Source: Pseudomonas sp. K2I15
Lineage (GTDB): Bacteria; Pseudomonadota; Gammaproteobacteria; Pseudomonadales; Pseudomonadaceae
Direction of reading: 5' to 3'
Length of the DNA stretch: 64,000 bases
Assembly: GCF_002204795.1 (NCBI RefSeq)
Contig: NZ_NIXO01000020.1
Span: 35,933-99,932, forward strand
Shown: positions 5,375-12,731 of the stretch, piece after piece
How the letters are laid out: each line of letters begins with the position of its first letter
Numbering within the stretch: position 1 is the first letter of the stretch
The notes under the pieces: generated by a model
Databases searched by the model: none
What the model was told of the DNA's origin: nothing
What the model saw: only the letters and a program-made list of their open reading frames with translations
Made by a program: the position numbers and the translations under genes

Positions 5375-6532
5375 ATGAGCAGCATATTTCAGCGTCCTGA
5401 ACTGGCTGAAAGCATGGCAAACCAGCTTCTCAACCCCGGCGTCCTTGATGAGGGTCTGCGCTCAGGTCTATTTCTGTCTGGTCTGCGTAGAACAGGCAAA
5501 ACAACATTCCTGAGAAACGACCTCATCCCGGCCCTGGAAGAAGCTGGTGCTCTGGTCATTTACGTCGACCTCTGGAGCGATACGCTGGCCAACCCGGCGA
5601 CGCTGGTGCATGACGCCATACGCAAAACCCTGGAACAACTCCAAACCCCCGGCTCCACCTTGCTCGAAATGCTCAAGCGAGTCAGCAGTGCAGATGCCGG
5701 CGTGGCGGGATTCAAGTTCGGCTTCAAACTCGACAGCATTGGCAGTACTGGCGGCCCAACGCTGGCGCAAGCGCTGACAGAGGTAGTGGACCAAGCGAAG
5801 ACCGACCTGGTACTGATCATCGACGAAGTGCAGCACGCCATTTCCTCCGACGATGGCAACCGGCTGTTGCTGGCGCTCAAGGCTGCTCGTGACGCGATCA
5901 ATCCCCGACCGAATACTCCAGGCTACTTTCTGTTCATTGGCACCGGGTCTCACAGGGCGCAGGTGAGCGAACTGACTGCAAAACGCAACCAAGCATTTTC
6001 CGGTGCGACGTCCGCAGCCTATCCGGTGCTGAAAGGTGATTATGTTGAGTACCTGCTCGACCGACTTGCAATGTCGGTGAAAAAGGAAAAATTACCGTCC
6101 CTTGATGTCGCCGTCGAAGCATTCAACACGCTGGGGAATAGACCTGAGGAAATGCTCAAGGCGCTGCGGCAGCTCATGCAGCAAGACGGTGATCCCGACC
6201 TTTTTCTGCCAGTGATTGCAAGCACGCTACGCTCAGCGGCGGCGAGTCTGGAGCTTGAGAAGGTTGAGCGGCTGGGTAGCTTGGCTCAGGCGATTTTCAA
6301 CAAAATCGCATCTACGGAAGGTGATGCTCGGGGGATTTTCTCCACCGACGCGGCGGCTGAGTATTCCAAGACCGTGGGGCGAGAGGTACGGGTCGAGGAG
6401 ATTCAACCGGTGGTGATTGCGCTGGTTGCGGAGAACATCATCATGCGGCGTGGGCATGGGATTTATGCGATTACGGATCAGTTTGTTCAGGAGATTTGGT
6501 TAGAGGAGCGGGCGTTGATTGAGGCTAGTTGA
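5375..6532 (+). CDS. AAA+ family ATPase (ORC/STAND-like)
   Basis: From the ATG at 5375 (AAGAGG eight bases upstream) the protein has 385 residues. Walker A is GLRRTGKTT (36-44), Walker B is LVLIIDE (145-151), and an arginine-containing sensor-like stretch IGTGSHRAQV follows near 197. The C-terminal third (from about 300) looks like a winged helix. The fold matches the archaeal-type AAA ATPases used in defence and mobile elements. It sits directly beyond the tRNA-Thr scar and is followed in the same direction by the AT-rich DUF6119-type gene, so the two may work together, but a 106-bp gap and very different base composition leave that open. Substrate unknown. Confidence 0.75.
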   Translation: MSSIFQRPELAESMANQLLNPGVLDEGLRSGLFLSGLRRTGKTTFLRNDLIPALEEAGALVIYVDLWSDTLANPATLVHDAIRKTLEQLQTPGSTLLEMLKRVSSADAGVAGFKFGFKLDSIGSTGGPTLAQALTEVVDQAKTDLVLIIDEVQHAISSDDGNRLLLALKAARDAINPRPNTPGYFLFIGTGSHRAQVSELTAKRNQAFSGATSAAYPVLKGDYVEYLLDRLAMSVKKEKLPSLDVAVEAFNTLGNRPEEMLKALRQLMQQDGDPDLFLPVIASTLRSAAASLELEKVERLGSLAQAIFNKIASTEGDARGIFSTDAAAEYSKTVGREVRVEEIQPVVIALVAENIIMRRGHGIYAITDQFVQEIWLEERALIEAS

Positions 6533-6638
6533 TAAATAAATTCGTCCTCGTTACTCCATATAAGATTTTTATGATGGCCTTTTGCCAATCATGTTGTATT
6601 GTCGTCTTGATATTGAGCGCCTCAAGGACGGACATGCC

Positions 6639-8249
6639 ATGCCTAAAACAAAAGAAAGGAAAGAAAAACTTTCTATTTACTTAGTAAAAAACGTCGGAAG
6701 TAGCGACTTAGATATCCTAAAATTAGAAAACGCAAAACCTCCAATATCAATTGACATTCCCAATTTAGAAACAGCCAATCTTTACATTAAAAAAGAACCC
6801 CCAAAGCACTCCCCGCCTTGGACAACGATTTTCACCTCAAGACCTGAAGTCTCAATCGACGACTTCGGCAACAGTAGTAGTGTAGGCGCGGCCTTAGTTA
6901 TAACCACATCACAATACAAATTTGTCCTAACGTTCGGCACAGGCTTCCATCTTTTACACGACGATACTATCGAACGTGATTTTGGTTTACGGGTTACATT
7001 AAACTCAGTAAATCCGGATAAACTAAGAAGCTTAGATAAGTCCAGCTACGACCACAACCCTCTAAATTCGAGAACACAAAGCACCAAAGAGGTCGATATA
7101 TTTGACCTACATATAGACTCAGAAATAGAAATATTATCCACGGTTACAGGTTGCTCGACCGTAGATATTTTCGGCACCCACATCACAGGAAGAGATGCAT
7201 TTACAGTTATTTCAACCTTAGACCTCGATCACTTAAGTGAATTACTCGAAGAAGCCATCAACCGGTATAATCAAAAATTGCCCGAGGTTTTTGAATGGGT
7301 TGACAATATAAATAGGGTGCGCGACCTAGATGACATCCAGATTCTTGACCTCGAACTTGAAAGCCTCTTGAACGGATCTAACTTAGATAGTTTCTGGCTA
7401 GGTGAACCGGAAATCGTTGATTGGGAAAACCAGCTAGGTTACTCGTTTGATCAGTATTCCCGTACAGAGCGGCACGTTGTATTAGAACTAAAAGACTTGA
7501 TTGACTATTTAAACGCAAAATCAATCTCCCTTTCGGTCGATGCGCTAAAACACACACAAGTCCATATAAACGACCATCAATATAGATCTATTAAAAGCTG
7601 GCCTGCGTACAAATGCCTTTATGCTGAAATAACTTACAGCGGAGAAAGCTATATTTTACGCAGCGCGACATGGTACAAAGTAAATACAAGTTTTCTGCAA
7701 AAAATAGACGATCACCTTTCCTCAATAACTATGTATAGCACTCCTTTACCACGCTATGACGAAGATAGAGAGGAAGATTATAATCTAAAACTAACATCCG
7801 ATCCCGCATTTGAGTTGCTTGACAAGAAAAATATCAGAATAGGCGGTATTTATGACAAACTAGAATTTTGCGACCTCATTAAAAACGGGAACGAACTAAT
7901 ACATGTAAAATACTACCGAAGTTCCAGCACATTGAGCCATCTATTTTCACAAGGATGTGTTTCAGCAGAAGCATTCGTCCGCGACATAGAGTTCAGGAAA
8001 AAACTTAATTCAAAGCTACCTAGCTCAATAAAGCTTATCGACCCCGAACTGAGACCAAACCCTGGTGATTATAAAATAGTATATGCAATTGCGACGACCA
8101 AAAATCTTCCTCTTGAACTTCCATTCTTTTCTAAAGTCACGTTAAAAAACGCTCTAAAAATACTTCGTGGATTAAACTACCAAGTTGAGATCACAGCGAT
8201 CGATGTAGATCCCAACCTACTGCTTAAAAAGAAGTGCAAACCTAAATAG
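6639..8249 (+). CDS. DUF6119 / TIGR04141-type sporadically distributed protein
   Basis: The 536-residue protein starts at the ATG at 6639 (AAGGAC upstream). N-terminal KLSIYLVKN and the C-terminal signature LIHVKYYRSSSTLSHLFSQG followed by VSAEAF match what I know of the DUF6119/TIGR04141 family, which appears sporadically near mobile elements and defence genes. No nuclease or ATPase motif is obvious; the conserved His-Lys and Ser residues around position 427-440 are candidates for an active site. The gene is strikingly AT-rich against its GC-rich surroundings, with many AAA, TTA and ATA codons, strong evidence of recent transfer. Function unknown; a defence role is inference from context. 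Confidence 0.7.
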   Translation: MPKTKERKEKLSIYLVKNVGSSDLDILKLENAKPPISIDIPNLETANLYIKKEPPKHSPPWTTIFTSRPEVSIDDFGNSSSVGAALVITTSQYKFVLTFGTGFHLLHDDTIERDFGLRVTLNSVNPDKLRSLDKSSYDHNPLNSRTQSTKEVDIFDLHIDSEIEILSTVTGCSTVDIFGTHITGRDAFTVISTLDLDHLSELLEEAINRYNQKLPEVFEWVDNINRVRDLDDIQILDLELESLLNGSNLDSFWLGEPEIVDWENQLGYSFDQYSRTERHVVLELKDLIDYLNAKSISLSVDALKHTQVHINDHQYRSIKSWPAYKCLYAEITYSGESYILRSATWYKVNTSFLQKIDDHLSSITMYSTPLPRYDEDREEDYNLKLTSDPAFELLDKKNIRIGGIYDKLEFCDLIKNGNELIHVKYYRSSSTLSHLFSQGCVSAEAFVRDIEFRKKLNSKLPSSIKLIDPELRPNPGDYKIVYAIATTKNLPLELPFFSKVTLKNALKILRGLNYQVEITAIDVDPNLLLKKKCKPK

Positions 8250-8311
8250 TTCGGAACGCAAATTTTTCCTCCCTGTTGCGCCCCCCGCGCCACCACGCTA
8301 CCCTCCCCCTC

Positions 8312-8512
8312 GTCGCTGCCAATTCAGCGACCGGGCCTGAGAACCCGACATGATGCAGGCGCAACAGCGCCACCAATCACGATTTGCAGGCGTTTTTTTA
8401 TGCCCGCAGTTTCGTGCAATGGCGGCTGTGCGTGGGAGACCTTCGGGTCTGCCGGGTTCCTGTATCTCCGGTTCTCAGCCTGCGCACAGCTGCCACCCAT
8501 TCGCCTGAGAAC
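8312..8512 (+). ncRNA. C4/CI-type antisense RNA leader, copy 1
   Basis: A hairpin GTCGCTG/CAGCGAC (8312-8318 with 8325-8331) precedes the repeat GCCTGAGAAC (8335-8344). Then come a GGCGC-AACA-GCGCC hairpin (8358-8371), a T7 tract (8392-8398) that could end a terminator, and a 12-pair stem (8421-8432 with 8483-8494) enclosing a UUCG-capped hairpin AGACC/GGTCT (8437-8450). Just before the 3' arm lies GGTTCTCAG (8470-8478), complementary to the repeat, which recurs exactly at 8503-8512. The stem ends 56 bases before the start of the next gene. The plan matches phage C4/CI antisense RNA, where the processed stem-loop pairs with flanking targets and shuts off the leader. Confidence 0.7.
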
Positions 8513-8550
8513 GAACGTGGTAGCTCTCACTTGATACGGGAGTTTTACCG

Positions 8551-8832
8551 ATGAGCGCTCCAAATCCGTCCGGCCTCACTACCCTCGGCGTTACCCCTTT
8601 TTCCTTTCATTCCGACCAGCCTCTGTTCCGCGTTAACAGCGGGGTTTCCCTGCGGGAAGCGCTGTCTCACGTCTCCGATTTGCTGCATGTCGCCAAGCTG
8701 TTGGCAGAGGACGCGGCCATGATTCGGGATACGGACCGCTACGCATGGGCTTCGCACTATCTGCAGGAGATGGGCAAGGCGGTGATTGATGATGTGGTGA
8801 AGGTGTTGGAGTCGCCGGGCAATAATCAGTAG
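8551..8832 (+). CDS. DUF3077-type small protein
   Basis: The 93-residue protein has the pattern of DUF3077: LFRVNSGVSLREALSHVSDL, then a Cys-less helix VAKLLAEDAAM and WASHYLQEMGKAVIDDVV. These soluble helical proteins are abundant in fluorescent pseudomonads and have no established function. ATG at 8551 follows GGGAG about nine bases upstream. The gene directly follows C4-like leader copy 1 and is presumably under its control. No toxin motif is seen. Confidence 0.75.
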   Translation: MSAPNPSGLTTLGVTPFSFHSDQPLFRVNSGVSLREALSHVSDLLHVAKLLAEDAAMIRDTDRYAWASHYLQEMGKAVIDDVVKVLESPGNNQ

Positions 8833-8865
8833 GTGTGTCAGGTTGTAGATGTGTTGGCTGGGCCA

Positions 8866-8897
8866 CCGCCATCGCGGGCAAGCCCGGCTCCCACATT
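8866..8897. repeat. REP-type palindrome
   Basis: GCCATCGCGGGCAAGCCCGG followed by CTCCCACATTT is one arm of the REP family found repeatedly in this window. It lies between the DUF3077-type gene and a bidirectional terminator. Confidence 0.7.
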
Positions 8898-8944
8898 TGA
8901 TCTTTGTTGTTTGTTTTAGAGTGCCTGGCTAGAAGCCGCCACAC

Positions 8945-8983
8945 AAAAAAACGCCCCGAACCATCACGTTCCGGGGCGTTTTT
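8945..8983. terminator. Bidirectional terminator
   Basis: AAAAACGCCCCGAA (from 8946) pairs with TTCCGGGGCGTTTTT (8969-8983) with one bulged G. It has A and T runs on both sides, so it can serve the rightward small gene and the leftward SDR gene. Confidence 0.85.
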
Positions 8984-8999
8984 CGTTCAACTGCGTCGC

Positions 9000-9710
9000 T
9001 TAGTGCCCAGCACTCTGCCCACCGTCCACATGCAGAATTTCCCCCGTCACAAACCCAGCCGATTCCAGATACACAATCGCCTGCGCAATATCCCGCGCCT
9101 CACCCATATGCCCAACCGGATGCAGGCTGCCCAGCGCCGCATGCGTCTCTTCACCATGCATCGGCGTCTTGATAATCCCGGGGCTCACCGCATTCACCCG
9201 AATGCCGCGCTTGGCGTATTCAATCGCCAGCGATTTGGTCGCTGAGTTCAGCCCACCTTTGGTCAGCGAGGCCAGCACCGACGGCACGCCGTCAATCGCG
9301 TGGTCCACCAGGCTGGTGGTGATGTTGACGATGTGCCCGGCGCCCTGTTTCAGCATTTCGGTAATCGCCAGTTGGGTGATGTAGAAGAACCCGTTCAGGT
9401 TCACGGCCAACACGTTCACGTAGTCTTCGTGGGTGTAGCTGGTGAAGGGTTTGGCGACGAAGACCCCGGCGTTGTTGATCAGGCTGTCGATACGGCCAAA
9501 ACGCGCCACGCCTTCGCGGATGACGCGCTCGGCGGTGGCCGGGTCGGCGATGTCGCCGGCCACGGTAAGAATGTCTGGATCGGTCGACGGTTTGATCGAC
9601 CGGGAGGTGGCAACCACACGGTAATCCAGCCCGCGGTAGGCCTTCACTGCAGCAGCGCCGAGGCCTTGGGATGCACCGGTAATCACAACGACTTTTTTCG
9701 AGTTGCTCAT
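9000..9710 (-). CDS. SDR-family oxidoreductase, catalytic Tyr absent
   Basis: This 236-residue short-chain dehydrogenase/reductase starts at 9710 (AGAGG seven bases upstream). The cofactor motif TGASQGLG (11-18), the NNAG motif (79-82) and the strand NITTS with Ser133 are present. The expected YxxxK reads ALASLTK: Lys151 is kept but the position of the catalytic Tyr is Ala147. This may define a subfamily with another chemistry or a binding role. It is the last gene of a tautomerase - FrnE-like remnant - SDR operon. Confidence 0.85.
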   Translation of the reverse strand: MSNSKKVVVITGASQGLGAAAVKAYRGLDYRVVATSRSIKPSTDPDILTVAGDIADPATAERVIREGVARFGRIDSLINNAGVFVAKPFTSYTHEDYVNVLAVNLNGFFYITQLAITEMLKQGAGHIVNITTSLVDHAIDGVPSVLASLTKGGLNSATKSLAIEYAKRGIRVNAVSPGIIKTPMHGEETHAALGSLHPVGHMGEARDIAQAIVYLESAGFVTGEILHVDGGQSAGH

Positions 9711-9720
9711 GATGAAACCT

Positions 9721-9811
9721 CTATATGGAAAATTCGATGGCTTGTTCCAGCGCGTTGGCGCCCAGGGCACACCACGTCGGAGATGAAGTAGAGGGTGACG
9801 GGCGTGCTCAT
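9721..9811 (-). pseudogene. Remnant of a DsbA/FrnE-type oxidoreductase gene
   Basis: The ATG at 9811 overlaps the tautomerase stop as ATGA and opens a reading frame MSTPVTLYFISDVVCP, the typical start of FrnE-like thioredoxin-fold proteins that continue with a CPWC active site. At that point the frame shifts: the other frame continues GANALEQAIEFSI and ends at TAG (9721-9723), about 90 bases in. The usual gene is about 210 codons, so a large internal or 3' deletion has left only the coupled 5' end. The stop lies just before the SDR start codon. Confidence 0.7.
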
Positions 9812-10023
9812 GACGGGTTTTCCGCGAGCTGTTTGCGGTATTGGGTGGTGGTGATACCGGCGTAGCCCCAGTTATCGGTGTCGACTTCTTCGATGACGAT
9901 GTGGGTCAGCTCAGGGCGTTTGTTGAGAACGCGCTCGAGGGTTTCGGTGATTTCGGCAATGACCTGGGCTTTCTGCTCCGAGGTAACGCCGTCGCGGGTG
10001 ATGCGTACGCTGACAAATGGCAT
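9808..10023 (-). CDS. Tautomerase family protein (4-oxalocrotonate type)
   Basis: The 71-residue protein begins MPFVSVRITRDGV; after Met removal the N-terminal Pro would be the catalytic base, as in 4-oxalocrotonate tautomerases. The length and the pattern TSEQKAQVIAEITETLERVL, then HIVIEEVDTDNWGYAG, fit the family, which is active as oligomers of small subunits. It is the first gene of the operon with the FrnE-like remnant and the SDR. Substrate unknown. Confidence 0.85.
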   Translation of the reverse strand: MPFVSVRITRDGVTSEQKAQVIAEITETLERVLNKRPELTHIVIEEVDTDNWGYAGITTTQYRKQLAENPS

Positions 10024-10164
10024 GGCAAGGCTCCAGTGACTTGCCCATCGGTAGGGTGGGCAGGCAGTGAGGCCAATTTATGAGGTTGCTTGAGGCGGAT
10101 AAAGGTGGGCCGGAGTACTTCATTAGTAACGCGGTGTAATCAATAAAGCCCTGATTGCAGGCAT

Positions 10165-10195
10165 AAAAAAACCCCGAACCAGTCGGGGTTTTTTT
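10165..10195. terminator. Bidirectional terminator
   Basis: AAAAAAACCCCGA (10165-10177) and TCGGGGTTTTTTT (10183-10195) form a perfect 13-bp stem. It lies downstream of the OprD-type gene and works for leftward transcription. Confidence 0.9.
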
Positions 10196-10227
10196 ATCGC
10201 CTGGAATCAGGCGCGACGAGCGATCAA

Positions 10228-11523
10228 TTAGAAAACGTTGATCGGGTAGTCGGCGAACAGGCGGATCTCGTTACCACCCACGTTGTAGTTGCTGGCGTTG
10301 TTGGAAACGCGCAACCACGACGCACGGGCACGCAGGCTCAGGTCTTTGGCCGGGCCGGCCTGTACCACATATTTGAACTGGTTGAAGATCTCACGCTCGG
10401 TGCCACTGCCGCGGTTGGAACCGTCGTCAATGTTGGTGCCGCGCACGTAGGCGATGTTGTAGGTCAGGCCAGGCACGCCGAACGCGCTGAAGTCCAGGCC
10501 GTAGCCTGCTTGCCAGGAGCGCTCGTCCTTGCCGTTGAAGTCAGACCAGTAGGAGTTGGCCAGCAGGATGGTGTTGCCACCGTCGCCGATGCCGCTGTCC
10601 TTGGTGTTGTTGCGGTAGCCGCCGTACAGGTAACCGGTGTCACCGGTGCTGCGCTGGTGGGCCAGGGTGAAGCTGTGCGGGCCAACGGCCCACGTGGCGC
10701 CCAGGCTCCAGATTTTGTTGTCGCGGGCGTCGGCATCACCTTGGGTCAGTTGGGCGAAGCTCTTGTCCAGCTTGGTTTTGTAGCCGTTGAAGTCAAAGGT
10801 CAACGATTGTTTCTCTGGCAGGGCCAGTACGTAGTTGACGTTGACGTATTGCTTCTTCAGCACGTCCTGCATGTCGGAGGCGTACAGCGCGGCCGACAGG
10901 CTTTCGGTGAATTTGTAGCTACCGCCCAGGTAGTTGATGCTTTTCAGGTTGCCGCTGTCGCTGCCTTCGGCGCCTTTTTGGGCTTCCTTGGTGAAGTGAC
11001 CCGCGTCGAGTTGCAGGCCTTCGATCTCTTTGGAAACGATCGAAGTACCGGTGTAGGTTTCGGACAACAGGCGGGAGTTGTCGTATTGCAGGACCGGCAC
11101 GGCTGGCATCTGGTCACCGTACTTCAGCACGGTGTTGGAGATGCGCGCCTTGACGGCTGCGCCGCCCTTGGCCAGGTCGCTTGCAGCTTCGCCGCTGTCG
11201 CCTTGCTTGAAGAAGTTGATGCCGCCAGCGCCGCTGCGACCTTTACCACCATCCAGGCGAATGGCGTATTGGCCGATCACGTCCACACCCACACCGACGG
11301 TGCCTTGGGTGAAGCCGGATTCGAACTTGCCGATGAAGCCCTGGCCCCATTCGGCTTTGTCTTGCCTGCCGTTTTTGTAGTCGCGGCTGATGTACGCGTT
11401 GCGTGCCGCGATGTTCAGGTGGCTGTCTTCAACAAAACCCTTTGATTGGGATTGGTCGTCAGCCATTGCTTGCGTAGCGCTCAAAATCCCCAGAGCGATC
11501 AGCCCCATCCGTTGTTTCAACAT
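10228..11523 (-). CDS. OprD-family outer-membrane porin
   Basis: The 431-residue precursor has a signal peptide ending near LSATQAMA-D. It then shows the family opening FVEDSHLNIAARNAYISRDY, repeated amphipathic strands, the box WGQGFIGKFESGFTQGTVG typical of OprD proteins, and a terminal Phe (INVF) for outer-membrane assembly. OprD porins are 18-strand channels for amino acids, small acids or aromatic compounds; the substrate of this one cannot be read from sequence. It is monocistronic, with a strong terminator downstream and a very long dyad upstream (11594-11663). Typical length is 420-450. Confidence 0.93.
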   Translation of the reverse strand: MLKQRMGLIALGILSATQAMADDQSQSKGFVEDSHLNIAARNAYISRDYKNGRQDKAEWGQGFIGKFESGFTQGTVGVGVDVIGQYAIRLDGGKGRSGAGGINFFKQGDSGEAASDLAKGGAAVKARISNTVLKYGDQMPAVPVLQYDNSRLLSETYTGTSIVSKEIEGLQLDAGHFTKEAQKGAEGSDSGNLKSINYLGGSYKFTESLSAALYASDMQDVLKKQYVNVNYVLALPEKQSLTFDFNGYKTKLDKSFAQLTQGDADARDNKIWSLGATWAVGPHSFTLAHQRSTGDTGYLYGGYRNNTKDSGIGDGGNTILLANSYWSDFNGKDERSWQAGYGLDFSAFGVPGLTYNIAYVRGTNIDDGSNRGSGTEREIFNQFKYVVQAGPAKDLSLRARASWLRVSNNASNYNVGGNEIRLFADYPINVF

Positions 11524-11593
11524 TTTCTTATATTCCTTATTACTGGTTGAGTACGCGCTGTGACACCAGGCTCCGTGTTGCTTTTCTGGTGTC

Positions 11594-11663
11594 GACTTCC
11601 CCCAATAAAAAAGGCCCGCGGACGACTAAAAATGCCGCGGGCCTTTTTTTATTGGGGGAAGTC
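11594..11663. terminator. Very long near-perfect dyad between two leftward genes
   Basis: A 28-base left arm (11594-11621) pairs with 11635-11663 with a single extra T. It combines a GC core (GGCCCGCGG), an A/T run and an outer TTCCCCCAAT block. The core works as a bidirectional terminator for the DsbA-like gene upstream. The extra outer arms make the hairpin far longer than a terminator needs; it lies 70 bases before the porin start and could influence the porin leader. Confidence 0.75.
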
Positions 11664-11792
11664 ATGGCGGTTAGCCACAGGCGTTGGGGCGAATCCTATC
11701 CGCGCCTTTAACTGTGTGTCAATTTCGTGAATCTTCTGTATTTAGGCTAAAAAAGTCTAAGAAACATTAAAGAGCCATCATCGCTGAAGGCT

Positions 11793-12503
11793 CTATCCAG
11801 CACTTCTCGGATCCTCACAGCCTTGCAGGCCACACATTGGTGCACTCGATTGAGTGGCTTGAATCGAAATTGCGACTGTTTGTCTCAGCCACTCAGCAAA
11901 GGCTTCGGGCTTGCCTAGCCAGGGGCTGATGTCGAGCAATTGCAGTTGGCCATCCTGCTCCAGAGCCAACGTGGGAAAGCCCTGCCCGCCGATTTTTGCC
12001 AGCCATTGGCGGCTGTCCTTGATGTGCGCTTGAGTTGTTGTGCCAAGGATTTCACCGAAGGCGTCGTCGAAGACTTGAGGATCCAAACCGATAGACTCGG
12101 CCAGGCTCAGCAGCACGTCGTTATCGGCGATTCGACGACCTTCCACGTAGTGCGCCGTTTGCAAACGCGCCAACAGTTCCAGGCCGCGACCGGCGATTTT
12201 TTCTGCTGCCAGCACCGCGCTGATCGGCGGTGCTGAGTCGAACACCGCACCGTGGTCACGCAGTAGGCCTTCAAAATACGCCTCGCCAAACGGTTGCCCG
12301 GTGTACTCGGCGATGCGCCGGTCGTGGGGCATCACGTAGTCACGCAACTGCGGCGATACGGATTGGCGGTTGGCGCCGGTCATCATGCCGCCGCCGTGCA
12401 ACTGGATCGGCAATAGAGCCTGGGCAGCGTGCAGCAGCGGCTCGGCGCCGTAACACCAACCGCACAGCGGGTCGTAAATGTAGTGAAGCGTGGTTGCCGA
12501 CAT
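11793..12503 (-). CDS. DsbA-family protein with CGWC motif
   Basis: The 236-residue protein opens with LHYIYDPLCGWCYGAEPLL: a thioredoxin-fold strand followed by a CGWC redox motif at about residues 14-17. The central helical insertion and the cis-Pro loop GFPTLAL (around 174) are typical of the FrnE/YwbO branch of DsbA-like proteins. No signal peptide is visible, so it is probably cytoplasmic. A second CxxxxC (CGLQGC) occurs near the C-terminus. It is separated from the porin gene downstream by a strong dyad. Substrate unknown. Confidence 0.85.
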   Translation of the reverse strand: MSATTLHYIYDPLCGWCYGAEPLLHAAQALLPIQLHGGGMMTGANRQSVSPQLRDYVMPHDRRIAEYTGQPFGEAYFEGLLRDHGAVFDSAPPISAVLAAEKIAGRGLELLARLQTAHYVEGRRIADNDVLLSLAESIGLDPQVFDDAFGEILGTTTQAHIKDSRQWLAKIGGQGFPTLALEQDGQLQLLDISPWLGKPEAFAEWLRQTVAISIQATQSSAPMCGLQGCEDPRSAG

Positions 12504-12731
12504 GACGGGCTCCGATGGACGTTAATGCCCGGCAGATTAGTCTTACGCACAGTTGGGAAAAACCCCGGATTGGCTTTCAGACTGTTTCGAGAATCGGTCG
12601 AATACCCCTGTAAAACATACGCTGTAACAGTTTTTCAGAAAGCTGGGTTTAGGAATAGATAACCTGCGCAAATAGTAAGCATTACCATTAACGCACTTTT
12701 ATCCTCCCACCCTTTTTGGATACTCACCCCG

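Noticed and set aside
8419..8509. Small ORF (starting MAAVRGRPSG) over the stem of leader copy 1
   Set aside because: It has no ribosome binding site and follows exactly the RNA stem; its counterpart in copy 2 shares only the residues imposed by the stem.
8312..8512. Retron or riboswitch interpretation of the C4-like leader
   Set aside because: There is no reverse transcriptase near, no msr/msd-type inverted repeats and no known riboswitch core; the direct-repeat plus internal-complement plan fits antisense RNA control better.
10510..11445. Long rightward ORF opposite the first OprD gene
   Set aside because: It is a shadow of the GC-rich porin gene on the other strand: Val/Ala/Gln-rich, no domain, no ribosome binding site.
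12664..12694. Fur box before the TonB receptor
   Set aside because: GTAAGCATTACCATTAA resembles a Fur site only loosely; likely in context, but the match is too poor to list.
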